Origin: Nitrospira sp.
GTDB taxonomy: Bacteria > Nitrospirota > Nitrospiria > Nitrospirales > Nitrospiraceae
Length of the DNA stretch: 64,000 nt
Direction of reading: 5' to 3'
Assembly: GCA_030692565.1 (NCBI GenBank)
Contig: JAUYAO010000054.1
Coordinates: 124,001-188,000 of the forward strand
Below, piece by piece: positions 16,548-25,088 of the stretch. The translations under genes were made by a program, and so were the position numbers. Position 1 is the stretch's first letter, and each line of letters starts with the position of its first letter. The notes under the pieces are model-generated. The model saw only the letters and a program-made list of their open reading frames with translations. It was not told the origin of the DNA and did not search any database.

Positions 16548-17666
16548 ATGAATGTGCCCTTGCTCGATTTGAAAGCGCAGTTTCAGCCTCTTCGGGCCGA
16601 GATCATGTCCGCGGTCCAAACGGTCTGCGACGAGCAGGGGTTTATCCTCGGTCCGCGCGTGGCGGCCTTTGAGGAGTCTCTGGCTAAGTATGTCGGTGCC
16701 CGCTATGCCATCGGCTGTGCCTCGGGAAGCGACGCGTTGCTGCTGTCACTTATGGCGATGGGAGTGGGGCAAGGCGACGAAGTCATCACGGTTCCGTTTA
16801 CATTTTTCGCCACAGCCGGCGCCGTGTCTCGGTTGGGTGCGAAGCCGGTCTTTATCGATATTCAGCCTGATACGTTCAATCTTGATCCTGCGCAACTCGA
16901 ACGTGCGGTGACTTCTCGCACGAAAGCGATTACCCCAGTCCATCTTTTCGGTCAATGCGCCGATATGCCGGCCATCAACCAGATTGCCAAGGCAAAGAAG
17001 CTGCATGTCATCGAAGATGCCTGTCAGGCCATCGGGGCCGGACAGGGCGGTACGCGCGCCGGGGTGTTGGGAGATACTGCCTGCTTCAGCTTTTTCCCCT
17101 CGAAGAATCTTGGCGGGTTCGGCGATGGCGGGATGATCACGACCAATGATCAGGGGCTTGCGGATGCGCTGGCCATGTTGCGTGTGCATGGGAGCCGGGT
17201 ACGCTATCTTCATGAAGCGGTCGGGATTAATAGCCGGTTGGATGCGTTACAAGCCGTCGTGCTCGATATCAAGCTCAAGTATCTCGATCAATGGGCGGAA
17301 GGCCGCCGGCGCAATGCTGCCCGGTATGACCAGTTATTTCGAGCGGCGGGTTTGCTGGATCGGGTGACATTGCCATCGACGAAGGCGGGCAATTTTCACG
17401 TCTACAATCAGTACACCGTGCGGGTCTCGAAGCGAGACGAGCTTCGGGCTCATCTGAAAGAGAAGGGCGTCGGAACCGAGATCTATTATCCGCTCCCGAT
17501 GCATTTGCAGAACTGTTACCAGGATCTTGGCTATCGGAAGGGAGCCTTTCCCGTATCCGAACGGGCCGCCGAAGAAGTCATGTCCCTTCCCATCTACGCT
17601 GAACTCAGCGACGCCCAACTGACCTACGTAGTTGAGATGGTCGCCGACTTCTTCAAGCGCCAATAG
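16548..17666 (+). CDS. DegT/DnrJ/EryC1/StrS-family aminotransferase
   Basis: 372 residues from ATG 16,548 (MNVPLLDLKAQFQPLRAEI); GGGGAGC precedes it. PLP-fold motifs include CASGSDALLLSLMAMGVGQGDEVI, VIEDACQAIGA and the PLP-lysine segment ACFSFFPSKNLGGFGDGGM. The C-terminus has EKGVGTEIYYPLPMHLQ, typical of nucleotide-sugar aminotransferases (WecE/WbpE type). It probably makes an amino sugar for surface polysaccharide. No sugar-nucleotide partner genes are adjacent, so the exact substrate is unknown. Confidence 0.92.
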   Translation: MNVPLLDLKAQFQPLRAEIMSAVQTVCDEQGFILGPRVAAFEESLAKYVGARYAIGCASGSDALLLSLMAMGVGQGDEVITVPFTFFATAGAVSRLGAKPVFIDIQPDTFNLDPAQLERAVTSRTKAITPVHLFGQCADMPAINQIAKAKKLHVIEDACQAIGAGQGGTRAGVLGDTACFSFFPSKNLGGFGDGGMITTNDQGLADALAMLRVHGSRVRYLHEAVGINSRLDALQAVVLDIKLKYLDQWAEGRRRNAARYDQLFRAAGLLDRVTLPSTKAGNFHVYNQYTVRVSKRDELRAHLKEKGVGTEIYYPLPMHLQNCYQDLGYRKGAFPVSERAAEEVMSLPIYAELSDAQLTYVVEMVADFFKRQ

Positions 17667-17833
17667 GTCACTTCTCAAGTTTCCCCACTCGCTGTCGTAT
17701 TGTCTGTTGGTCAACGCCTGGCGTCTCTGTTCGTTGAGCCATATAATATTGGGCAACGGAGGTCTGCGGTAGATGTAGCGGGCAAGGGGAAGGATCGCTC
17801 TCCGATATGACGACTATTGAAAGATAGGAGAAA

Positions 17834-18856
17834 TTGATGAGATATGCACTGATCTTCCTCGTGGCTCTGATTGGCCAGGGGCAAATGAGAGTTGAAGCGA
17901 AGGAGCTGACCCCACGTGAGGTCTATGAACAGACCTCACCGGCAGTCGTCATGGTCATGGGCCATTCCGACAGTGGAAAGGGCGGCAGCGGGGGAACGGG
18001 CTCGATCATCCAGGCCGACGGCATCGTGCTGACGAATGCGCATGTGGTCATTGAAGAGAAAACGGGAAAGCCCTATCCGCGACTTTCCGTGTTCTTGAAG
18101 CCGGTCCGCGTGAGCGGTGATACCAAAGCCGACCTGGCCCGCATGGTGCGCGCCAAGCTGGTGGCTTATTCTGCCCCGCTGGATTTGGCATTGCTCAAGC
18201 TTGAGGGCATGGCGGCTCCGCTTCCAGTCATCGATCTGAGCGACTCGGATCGGACGAAAATCGGAGACCGCGTGATCGCGATCGGCCACCCTGAACAGGG
18301 AGGGTTGTGGACCCTGACGACGGGAGTGATCAGCGCCGAAGTTGATAATTTCAACGGCGTGAAGGGGAAACATGTCTTCCAAACGGAGACCAGTTTGAAC
18401 CGGGGGAATTCCGGCGGCCCGCTCGTCGACAGTGAAGGACATATGATCGGGGTCAATACGGCGATCGCCCGCGTGGCGCCTGATGGCATGCCGATCACTA
18501 GCATCAGCTTCTCGCTCAAATCTTCAGTAGCCAGACAGTGGTTGCGCGAGCAGGGTACTGCGTCAGGTCCGCTGCCAGCGCTCTCCCCATCAGGGCCAAC
18601 TCGTGCGGCGGCCGAGGTGCCGATGGTCCAGCCCCCGATGCCACAACCCATCCCAGCTCCTCGGCCAGTGCCCAACCAGACTCCAGCACCCAAGTTGGTC
18701 AGCCCGAAAAACCAGAGGGGGCCTGTTCAGCCGCTCACAACTCCTCCCGCACCTCGTACCTATAACTTGGATGAATTGGTCAGTGATCGAAGCAAGGCCG
18801 AGGCCGATCTGGATGGCATGATTTTGGAGATGCGCGGGCGTATGAAGGAGCGGTAG
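17834..18856 (+). CDS. Secreted trypsin-like (S1 family) serine protease
   Basis: 340 residues with a signal peptide (MRYALIFLVALIGQGQMRVEA), ribosome site AGGAG upstream. The catalytic triad is readable: His in LTNAHVV, Asp in LDLALLKLEG, Ser in NRGNSGGPLVDSEG. It resembles the DegP/HtrA protease core but has no PDZ domain. A Pro-rich linker (about residues 245-310) ends in a short helical tail. It is likely a periplasmic protease. Confidence 0.88.
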   Translation: MMRYALIFLVALIGQGQMRVEAKELTPREVYEQTSPAVVMVMGHSDSGKGGSGGTGSIIQADGIVLTNAHVVIEEKTGKPYPRLSVFLKPVRVSGDTKADLARMVRAKLVAYSAPLDLALLKLEGMAAPLPVIDLSDSDRTKIGDRVIAIGHPEQGGLWTLTTGVISAEVDNFNGVKGKHVFQTETSLNRGNSGGPLVDSEGHMIGVNTAIARVAPDGMPITSISFSLKSSVARQWLREQGTASGPLPALSPSGPTRAAAEVPMVQPPMPQPIPAPRPVPNQTPAPKLVSPKNQRGPVQPLTTPPAPRTYNLDELVSDRSKAEADLDGMILEMRGRMKER

Positions 18857-18974
18857 GAGCAGACGCGAGAGCCTATGCCTATCCGGGCCAGCCACCGGCC
18901 TTTCACACGAAGACGCTTCCGGATTTCCTGTGGGTAAGAGCACGAGGTCGCCCGCTCGGATTGCCGCCCGCTAT

Positions 18975-19190
18975 CCTGGATGATTCCCCCTCCTTCGTAA
19001 GGAGGGGCGAGGGGAGGTCGGAGCCGGGGGGCGGCCACGCGAACAAGCACGGCTGACACGAGCGCGCATCCGCCTGCGGAAACTCGACCCCACCTCTCCT
19101 CCCCTTACGAAGGGGAGGCCTTGGAAAGGGGAACGCGACGCGATAGGTCGAAAACCCAGGCTCTTGACCTACTCGATTTCCTGAAGAGCT
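18975..19190 (+). repeat. Dispersed ~200-bp double-palindrome repeat, copy C
   Basis: The first palindrome (CCCCTCCTTCG.. type) is at 18,987-19,007. The second (CCTCCCCTTACG.. type) is at about 19,098-19,118. The unit ends TTGACCTACTCGATTTCCTG and AAGAGCT near 19,190. It aligns in the same order with copy A and inverted with copy B. Confidence 0.85.
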
Positions 19191-19199
19191 GAAACAGAC

Positions 19200-19228
19200 G
19201 GGGCGGAACACGTTAGGTGTTCCGCCCC
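19200..19228 (-). terminator. Hairpin terminator after ilvD
   Basis: A perfect 12-bp stem (GGGGCGGAACAC at 19,200-19,211 with 19,217-19,228) and a 5-nt loop. Read on the minus strand, downstream of ilvD, it is followed by GTCTGTTT. Confidence 0.65.
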
Positions 19229-19255
19229 GACATCACACGCACAAATCCTGATTTG

Positions 19256-20929
19256 CTAGCTGGTCACTGCTCCCTCTGACGCTGAGGACACGTGTCGCGA
19301 GTATTTGCCCATGACGCCCGTGGTGTATCGCGGCTTGGGATGTGTGACTGTCTTGAGGCGCGCTTTGATTTCTTTATCCGTGAGCGCCACATCCAGCCGT
19401 CGTTTGGCGATATCGAACGTAATCGTATCGCCGTTCTTGACTGCGCCGATCGGGCCACCCTTGATCGCTTCCGGCGCCACGTGTCCGGCCATCAGGCCGT
19501 GCGTTGCGCCGGAGAAGCGTCCGTCGGTGAGCAGGGCGACGGAGTCTCCGAGCCCGGCTCCCACGATCGCGGCCGTCACGCCCAACATTTCGCGCATGCC
19601 CGGTCCGCCTGACGGGCCTTCATAGCGGATCACGACCACATCACCGGCTTTGATTTTTCCTGCTTTGACGGAGGCGAAGGCATCCTCTTCGCGCTCAAAC
19701 ACTTTTGCCGGACCTTGGAACTTCATGATCGAGTGGCCGGCGACTTTCACCACGCAGCCTTCCGGCGCCAAATTGCCCTTCAGAATAACCAGGCCGCCTG
19801 TGGGCTTGATCGGATTCGAGAGCGGCCGCAACACCTGCTGTCCGGCTGTTTCCTTCGCATCGGCGGCTTCTTCGCCGATGGTGCGGCCGGACACGGTCGG
19901 CTGATTCGGATGCAAGATGCCGGCATCCAGCAACCGTTTGGCGACGAGCGTAGTCCCGCCTGCGGCAAACAGATCTGTCGCGGTGAATCGGCCTCCCGGC
20001 TTGAGGTCCGCGAGGAGCGGGACTTTCCGGTTCAGCTTGTCGAAATCGTCGATGGTCAACTTCACGCCCATCTCTCGGGCCACCGCCAGCAAGTGGAGCA
20101 CGGCATTGGTCGATCCGCCGGTTGTCGCCACAGCGGCGATCGCATTCTCCAGCGACTTGCGGGTGATGATCTGCTTGGGGCGCAGATCTTTCTTGAGGAG
20201 TTCCATCACCATCTTGCCGCTTTCGAAGGCGACATCGTCTTTGTGCTGATCCATGGCCGGTACGCCGTTGCGGCCCATGGCCGACATGCCCATGAACTCA
20301 AATGCGATCGCCATGGTGTTGGCAGTGAACTGGCCGCCGCAGGCCCCTGGTCCAGGACAGGCGTGGTCTTCGAGATCTTTCAGCTCGGCGTTCGTCATGG
20401 TCCCGCAGGCGTGTTTGCCGACTGCCTCAAACACGTCTTGAATGGTCACATCGTGCCCTTGAAAACGACCCGGCATGATCGATCCGCCGTACAACATCAA
20501 CGAGGGGACGTTCAATCGTGCGAGCGCCATCACGGTGCCGGGGATGGTCTTGTCGCAACCGGACAGAGCGACGACCGCATCGAACAGGTGGCCACGGGCC
20601 ACCAGTTCAATCGAGTCCGCGATGACTTCGCGGCTGATCAGCGAAGCTTTCATCCCTTCGGTGCCCATCGAAATACCGTCGGAGACGGCAATCGTGTTGT
20701 ATTCAATCGGCGTCCCGCCGGCGGCGCGGATGCCGGCCTTGACCCGCTCCGACAACCGCCGGAGGTGAAAATTGCAAGGCATGACCTCGATCCAGGTATT
20801 GGCCACTCCGACGATCGGCTTGGACAGATCCTCGTCGGTGAATCCGACGGCTTTGAGCATGGCCCGTGCCGGCGCCCGGCCTGGACCAACGAGGAGGTCG
20901 TGACTTTTCAGCTTCAATTCCTTGGGCAT
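19256..20929 (-). CDS. ilvD: Dihydroxy-acid dehydratase
   Basis: 557 residues. Iron-sulfur cysteines are in [17 protein letters not shown] and [14 protein letters not shown]. Other signatures are [10 protein letters not shown] and, near the C-terminus, [11 protein letters not shown]. It dehydrates dihydroxy-isovalerate and -methylvalerate in valine and isoleucine synthesis. It is on the minus strand just downstream of a PepSY gene (7-bp gap), an unusual neighbour; the short spacing suggests co-transcription. Confidence 0.96.
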   Translation of the reverse strand: MPKELKLKSHDLLVGPGRAPARAMLKAVGFTDEDLSKPIVGVANTWIEVMPCNFHLRRLSERVKAGIRAAGGTPIEYNTIAVSDGISMGTEGMKASLISREVIADSIELVARGHLFDAVVALSGCDKTIPGTVMALARLNVPSLMLYGGSIMPGRFQGHDVTIQDVFEAVGKHACGTMTNAELKDLEDHACPGPGACGGQFTANTMAIAFEFMGMSAMGRNGVPAMDQHKDDVAFESGKMVMELLKKDLRPKQIITRKSLENAIAAVATTGGSTNAVLHLLAVAREMGVKLTIDDFDKLNRKVPLLADLKPGGRFTATDLFAAGGTTLVAKRLLDAGILHPNQPTVSGRTIGEEAADAKETAGQQVLRPLSNPIKPTGGLVILKGNLAPEGCVVKVAGHSIMKFQGPAKVFEREEDAFASVKAGKIKAGDVVVIRYEGPSGGPGMREMLGVTAAIVGAGLGDSVALLTDGRFSGATHGLMAGHVAPEAIKGGPIGAVKNGDTITFDIAKRRLDVALTDKEIKARLKTVTHPKPRYTTGVMGKYSRHVSSASEGAVTS

Positions 20930-20936
20930 GGTGCGC

Positions 20937-21290
20937 TTACTTTCCTTTCTTGCCGTCTTTCTTCTTCTCGTCCTTCTTGTCTTTGGCTTCCGTGTCGATC
21001 ACGGCTCCGGTGATGGCATCGATATGCACTTCCGTCACTTTCCCGTCCGCGCCGAGGACTTCCACTTCCCAGATCGTCTTGTCGTGTTTCTTTTCAAGCT
21101 CCGCTTCGACGACCATGCCGGGCACTTTCTCCACGGCGGTTTTCACCGCTTGCTCGATCGTAATCTTGGCTTCTTTGGCCAGGGTGGCGACATCGCCTTC
21201 CTCGCTCTTCTTCTTGTCACTCCAGGCAGGGGTCCCGAGTGCCAACACTGTTCCAACGGCGAGCGTGAGGATGAGTGTGAGAGATTTCAT
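20937..21290 (-). CDS. Secreted PepSY-domain protein
   Basis: 117 residues with a signal peptide ([24 protein letters not shown]). A PepSY fold follows: [29 protein letters not shown], then [25 protein letters not shown]. The tail is very Lys/Asp-rich. PepSY domains are often protease-inhibitory or metal/stress-related periplasmic modules. It sits between a Spy-like gene and ilvD on the same strand, suggesting an envelope-stress operon. Confidence 0.85.
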   Translation of the reverse strand: MKSLTLILTLAVGTVLALGTPAWSDKKKSEEGDVATLAKEAKITIEQAVKTAVEKVPGMVVEAELEKKHDKTIWEVEVLGADGKVTEVHIDAITGAVIDTEAKDKKDEKKKDGKKGK

Positions 21291-21314
21291 GGGCCACCTC
21301 CTTCAGAAAACAGG

Positions 21315-21911
21315 TTATTGCGCTGACATACTGCCTGGAGCCGACGGGGTTCCGGTGCCTTTGTGGGGATTGGCTCCGCCGTGCGGGTTTGCCTTGCCGC
21401 TGCTTTTGTGCTCTTGCATCACCTTATCGTGCTCAGCCTTTTCCTTGGCGCGTTGCTCCGGCGTCAGGAGGCCCAAGACCTCGCGTTTGGTCTTAATGGA
21501 GGTCATGCGCAGGCCGACTTGCATATCTTCGCTCTGTTTCAGCTTGGTTTCGATGGCGCCGAGATCGGACTTCTCGTCGTCGGTCAGAGCCTTCAACTCA
21601 CGTTCCGCGATCTGGATGTCCGCTTCCGACTTAATCCGGGTCTTATCTAGATTCAACTGGATGTCTTTCAGCTTGGCGACTTGTTCAGCCGTGAGGCCGA
21701 TGTCTTTTTCATGCTTGAGGAGATGGCGGATGAGGTGGCCGGCGCTGCTGTGCATCATGCCGCCCATACCGTGTCTACCCATGGCGCTGTGTCCGCCGCC
21801 GGCATGTCCTTCCTTGCCGTACCCTTCGGCCCAGACGCCGGACGTGCCTACTGTCAGACTCACCGCGGCTGCGAGAGTCAGAGTCATGATTGCTGTACGG
21901 GATCGTTGCAT
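21315..21911 (-). CDS. Spy/CpxP-like periplasmic protein
   Basis: 198 residues with a signal peptide ending near GVWAEG. A His/Gly/Met-rich segment (KEGHAGGGHSAMGRHGMGGM) could bind metal. The helical core has two LTxxQ motifs (GLTAEQVAKLKDI and LLTPEQRAK) typical of Spy/CpxP chaperone-like proteins. The C-terminal tail is Gly/His/Pro-rich (NPHGGANPHKG). It is followed on the same strand by the PepSY gene. Confidence 0.8.
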   Translation of the reverse strand: MQRSRTAIMTLTLAAAVSLTVGTSGVWAEGYGKEGHAGGGHSAMGRHGMGGMMHSSAGHLIRHLLKHEKDIGLTAEQVAKLKDIQLNLDKTRIKSEADIQIAERELKALTDDEKSDLGAIETKLKQSEDMQVGLRMTSIKTKREVLGLLTPEQRAKEKAEHDKVMQEHKSSGKANPHGGANPHKGTGTPSAPGSMSAQ

Positions 21912-21958
21912 GTGTCCTCCTTCGGTTAAACTCGCGAGTAATGACGATGAAGATTGCG

Positions 21959-22594
21959 CTATTGCTGTAACAGCCCGCCTTCTCCCTTGAGTCCGTTAAA
22001 CAAGAATTGCACGGCGAGGGCGGCGAGCAACAGCCCCATGAGCCGCGTCATAATTTTCTCAGCCATCGGGGTCAGCCATTTGGCCCCCTTCGCTCCGAGC
22101 GCCAGGATAATGTAGCTTGCCAGACCGACTACCGCAAGGCAAGCGAGCAAGATGCCGCGCTGAGCCCACCCGGCCGCTTGGGCGTCCAGCAGGATGACGG
22201 TCGAAATGGCCGCAGGGCCCGCCAGCATGGGGATCGCCAGGGGGGTGATGGCGATATCGTCCTTTGCGCTGGCTTCCGCGGTTTCTGCGGCGGTTTCCAT
22301 GACCGGTGAACGCTGAGCGCGGAGCATGTCCAATGCCACCAGGAGCAACACCAGCGCCCCGGCGACCTGTATCGCAGGCAGTGTAATGCCCAGCAAGTGA
22401 AACAGCGATTTGCCGATCAGCGCAAACCCGGCCAGCACGGCGACCATCACCAGGCAGGCGACGCGGGCCATGCGCAGGCGCTGCTGCACCGTATTGCGCG
22501 GCGTCATGGCGAGAAAGGCCGGGACCGTCGCGATCGGATCGACGATGACGAACAGAGAGCTGAAGGCCAGCAGAGCGTATTCGGCGAGGGGCAT
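21959..22594 (-). CDS. MarC-family inner-membrane protein
   Basis: 211 residues from ATG 22,594; the upstream in-frame extension to 22,909 overlaps the DnaJ-like gene and is not MarC-like. Six hydrophobic helices are visible (LLAFSSLFVIVDPIATVPAFL; IQVAGALVLLLVALDML; ITPLAIPMLAGPAAISTVIL; ILLACLAVVGLASYIILALG; LMGLLLAALAVQFLFNGL). The DPIATVPAFL and PLAIPMLAGPAAI motifs mark the UPF0056/MarC family. Transport substrate unknown. Confidence 0.9.
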   Translation of the reverse strand: MPLAEYALLAFSSLFVIVDPIATVPAFLAMTPRNTVQQRLRMARVACLVMVAVLAGFALIGKSLFHLLGITLPAIQVAGALVLLLVALDMLRAQRSPVMETAAETAEASAKDDIAITPLAIPMLAGPAAISTVILLDAQAAGWAQRGILLACLAVVGLASYIILALGAKGAKWLTPMAEKIMTRLMGLLLAALAVQFLFNGLKGEGGLLQQ

Positions 22595-22626
22595 GCAGAG
22601 TCCTGTATCAGGAACAGTGGAGGAGG

Positions 22627-23646
22627 CTAGCTTCGTTGGGCGGCGGCCAGTAGCTCCGCGCGTGGATCGCCCGTCCGCAAGTGACTCAGTTGTTCGTACA
22701 GCTTTTGTTCTCCCTCGGTCAAAGGGGACGGCAGGACAATCTGTAGCGTGAGGAACAGGTCGCCATGGCCTCCGGCCGCGGTCGGGAGCCCTTTCCCCTT
22801 CAAGCGTAGCTTGCCCTCGGCACGGCTGCCGGCGGGAATTTTCACGCGGACCGGCTCGGTCAATGTGGGCGCCATGACTTCGGCGCCGAGGGCGGCTTCC
22901 CATGGCCACACCGGCAGGTTGGCATGCAGATCACTGCCTTGCTGCCGAAAGACCTTGTCCGGCATGAGCGTGACGTGCAGGTAGAGATCGCCGCGACGGC
23001 CGCCGTTCATGCCGAGCTGGCCTTTCCCTGGCACGCGGACTCTCGTCCCGTTCTGGACGCCCGCAGGAATCTTGACCTCGATGGAATGGGACTCCATCCG
23101 ATGGCCTGATCCTAGACAAGCCTGGCAGGGCCGGTTTTTTACCGCGCCGCTTCCGCGGCACGTGGAGCAGGGGGTCGGCTCCATGAGGTTGATTCGTTTG
23201 GTGACACCGCTCAGGACTTCCCGAAGAGACAGATCGACTTCCGTTTCAAGATCTTCCCCGGATGCCGAAAATTCGTGCTGGCCGGCGGCTCGCCCGCGGC
23301 CTCCGAAGAGATTCTCAAAGATATCGGAAAATCCCTCGCCGCTGAACGAGTGAGCCTGGCCACGGTTCTGGGCTCCGGCGGCCTGGCGGGCTCGCTCATA
23401 GGCTTCGGCCTGCTCCCATTGGGCGCCGTGCTGATCGTATTTTTTGCGCTTGTCCGGGTCGGAGAGGACTTCGTGCGCCTCGTTCATTTCTTTGAATTTT
23501 TTCTCCATCTCGGCCTTCTTGGCGCCACTGTGCATGTCGGGATGGAACTGGCGGGCGAGACGGCGATAGGCCTTCTTGATCTCATCGGCCGAAGCCGTGC
23601 GCGGGATGCCGAGAACTTGATAGTAGTCGCGACCAGAATTTGCCAT
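22627..23646 (-). CDS. DnaJ-like co-chaperone with a half zinc finger
   Basis: 339 residues. A J-domain with the HPD motif ([10 protein letters not shown]) and a G/F-type linker precede a client-binding region with only two CxxCxGxG units (CSTCRGSG and CQACLGSG) instead of the four in DnaJ. CTD1 and CTD2 follow ([31 protein letters not shown]). It is intermediate between DnaJ and CbpA. It would stimulate DnaK ATPase in the cytoplasm. The IS1-like element inserted about 90 bp upstream of its start. Confidence 0.88.
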   Translation of the reverse strand: MANSGRDYYQVLGIPRTASADEIKKAYRRLARQFHPDMHSGAKKAEMEKKFKEMNEAHEVLSDPDKRKKYDQHGAQWEQAEAYERARQAAGAQNRGQAHSFSGEGFSDIFENLFGGRGRAAGQHEFSASGEDLETEVDLSLREVLSGVTKRINLMEPTPCSTCRGSGAVKNRPCQACLGSGHRMESHSIEVKIPAGVQNGTRVRVPGKGQLGMNGGRRGDLYLHVTLMPDKVFRQQGSDLHANLPVWPWEAALGAEVMAPTLTEPVRVKIPAGSRAEGKLRLKGKGLPTAAGGHGDLFLTLQIVLPSPLTEGEQKLYEQLSHLRTGDPRAELLAAAQRS

Positions 23647-23760
23647 GGTCCAGTGCTTTCGTGTCGAGTGTTCTGGAGGGGAAGATAATTCTGCAGCTTA
23701 CGGGGTCAATCCCCTCTTTGCAAGAGAGGACCCGTCTGAGGTAGTGGGCTACTTTCAGTT

Positions 23761-24590
23761 TCACGCGACTAATTCCTTCAGTTCCCAAATCCTGCCCGTT
23801 ACGCCAGCGGCCATCGCTGGTGTCATGCGAAGCGATCCGTGAATCAGGCAGAAATTATACGTCCAGAAGTACAAGGCCACAGCCGCTTTCAAGTTGACCA
23901 ACTTCTTCGAGAAGGCCAAGGACAACCGATGAAATCGCGCTATCTTCATTCTGAGCGTCAAGTTCTGTCGTTCAATATAGGACGTACAAACCTTACTGTA
24001 ATCAGGGATGCCGAGCACTTCAGTAATCTGACTTCCTGACACGCGAGGCGGCGCATATCGACCAGCCCCAGGATTCTCGGCAGCATAGAATTTGGTGATC
24101 GTGGCATAGGTGGCCCGATTGCCAAAATACCGCGCAATGGCTGGACTGTACGGCCCCCAAGCATCAGTACTCACTTGCGTTGAGCCGTCAATGCGTCGGC
24201 TTAGATCCTCGATGAAGTGGTGCGTGTTCACTGAATCACGCTTACCGACGTGGAAAGCCGGAATCATCTTGCTGACGGGATCAAGCGCAATGTAGGTGTA
24301 ATGTAGGTGTATTGGTCGCCCAATTCAGGATTCGCCTTCCGCTCATCTGCTTTCATGACACCTTCTTTTTTCTGTACGAAGGTCCAGATTTCGTCACACT
24401 CGACGGCCTCAAAATGCAGCCCTCGCATAGTTTTATCCATCATCCGTTGACAGCGAGAACCAACTTCAACCAAGAGCTTCATGATAGTTTTCTTGTGTAC
24501 GCCAGTCATGCGGGATACTGAGCGGATAGAGCATCCCTCAGTGAGGGCAGCAATAACGGCGAGCTTCTTTTCTGGTTTAAGCGTATTCAC
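23761..24590 (-). pseudogene. IS1-family transposase, frameshifted by an 11-bp tandem duplication
   Basis: The first part (24,590 GTG start, AAGGAGG upstream) has an HTH (GCSIRSVSRMTGVHKKTIMKLL) and the first catalytic Asp in VECDEIWTFV. The second part (from 24,267 down) has DAWGPYSPAI, SYIERQNLTLRM and LRMTPAMAAGV of the ISMhu11-like branch of IS1. The break coincides with AATGTAGGTGT occurring twice in tandem at 24,289-24,310. Deleting one 11-bp unit joins GDQYTYI to ALDPVSKMIPAF in one frame. This differs from the programmed slippage of classical IS1, so the gene is probably inactive. Confidence 0.88.
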
Positions 24591-24600
24591 GGGACCTCCT

Positions 24601-24628
24601 TTGACAGAAGTCCGTGAAAGCGTATAAT
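24601..24628 (+). promoter_or_regulatory. Perfect sigma-70 consensus promoter inside the element
   Basis: TTGACA at 24,601-24,606 and TATAAT at 24,623-24,628 with a 16-bp spacer, pointing away from the transposase and toward the passenger genes. It runs antisense to the tRNA-like gene and is about 460 bp before the first passenger ORF, with three hairpins in between. Confidence 0.6.
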
Positions 24629-24682
24629 GTCGATTACCTTCTAGGGTGTAATCGGCTCAGCCTTCACGGGTCTGCCGGTTAC

Positions 24683-24712
24683 GGCTACTCAGTGTTAGCG
24701 CACTGAGTAGCC
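24683..24712. terminator. 12-bp hairpin beside the tRNA-like gene
   Basis: GGCTACTCAGTG (24,683-24,694) pairs perfectly with 24,701-24,712 around a 6-nt loop. On the minus strand it lies 12 bp past the CCA end of the tRNA-like gene and could act as its terminator or processing hairpin. No T tract follows it. Confidence 0.45.
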
Positions 24713-24724
24713 ATGAAATTAAAT

Positions 24725-24802
24725 TGGTGGCGGGGAGTGGGCTTGAACCACCGACCTGGCGATTAGCAATCGCACGCTCTCTCCAGGCTGAGCTACCCCG
24801 CC
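24725..24802 (-). tRNA. tRNA-like gene, anticodon GCU (Ser) on a class I body
   Basis: 75-nt body plus encoded CCA. Acceptor GGCGGGG pairs with CCCCGCC, discriminator A. The D arm is GCTC/GAGC with A14 and G18G19. The anticodon loop is TTGCTAA (anticodon GCT). The variable region is only 5 nt (AGGTC). The T arm is GGTGG with loop TTCAAGC. U8-A14, G15-C48, G18-U55 and G19-C56 partners are all present. One flaw is the T-C mismatch at 27-43. Bacterial serine tRNAs have a long variable arm that SerRS needs, so this is not an ordinary tRNA-Ser. It is carried inside the mobile element. Confidence 0.8.
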
Positions 24803-24818
24803 ATAATTGGTGCCCACC

Positions 24819-24906
24819 AAGGGCCGTCTCTCTGCTTTCCACGGCGTGAGGAGACGGCCCTTGTCGTTATAGCCCCTCGCGTCGGTGAGCATGATCGCGG
24901 GGGCTA
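24819..24906. other. Two further strong hairpins between tRNA-like gene and cargo ORF
   Basis: AAGGGCCGTCTC (24,819-24,830) is the exact complement of 24,851-24,862. Next, TAGCCCC.CGCG (24,870-24,881) pairs with 24,896-24,906 with one bulged T. Neither has a U tract. They could be part of a structured leader of the passenger transcript, of the tRNA precursor on the other strand, or of a small RNA. Confidence 0.45.
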
Positions 24907-25038
24907 AGGCTCTTCTTCGCATTTCTATACCCTCCAAGCAGTTCGTCCTGAAGAGCGCAATGGCATGCTATCTCATGCAAGTCAAGATAAAATTGATATA
25001 TGTAAAAAGATAAATTTGATAAATGTGCTCGTTAAGGC

Positions 25039-25067
25039 TTGATCCTTTCTCTGAAACAGTCTATAGT
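25039..25067 (+). promoter_or_regulatory. Candidate promoter of the first passenger gene
   Basis: TTGATC (25,039-25,044), 17 bp, TATAGT (25,062-25,067). The start point would fall at about 25,074, right at the AGGAGG ribosome site, which is unusually close, so this may be coincidental. Confidence 0.3.
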
Positions 25068-25088
25068 CTCCGCAGGAGGAGTAAGAAC

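Noticed and set aside
10520-19190. CRISPR array from the repeated CCCCTCC palindromes
   Set aside because: Only three copies kilobases apart, of ~200 bp and in both orientations; no regular spacers and no cas genes.
24264-24312. Programmed -1 frameshift of IS1 type in the transposase
   Set aside because: The break is at an 11-bp tandem duplication with no slippery A-run; removing one unit fixes the frame.
24725-24802. Suppressor tRNA explaining the in-frame TGA and TAG in the IS genes
   Set aside because: The anticodon is GCU, which reads AGC/AGU, not stop codons.
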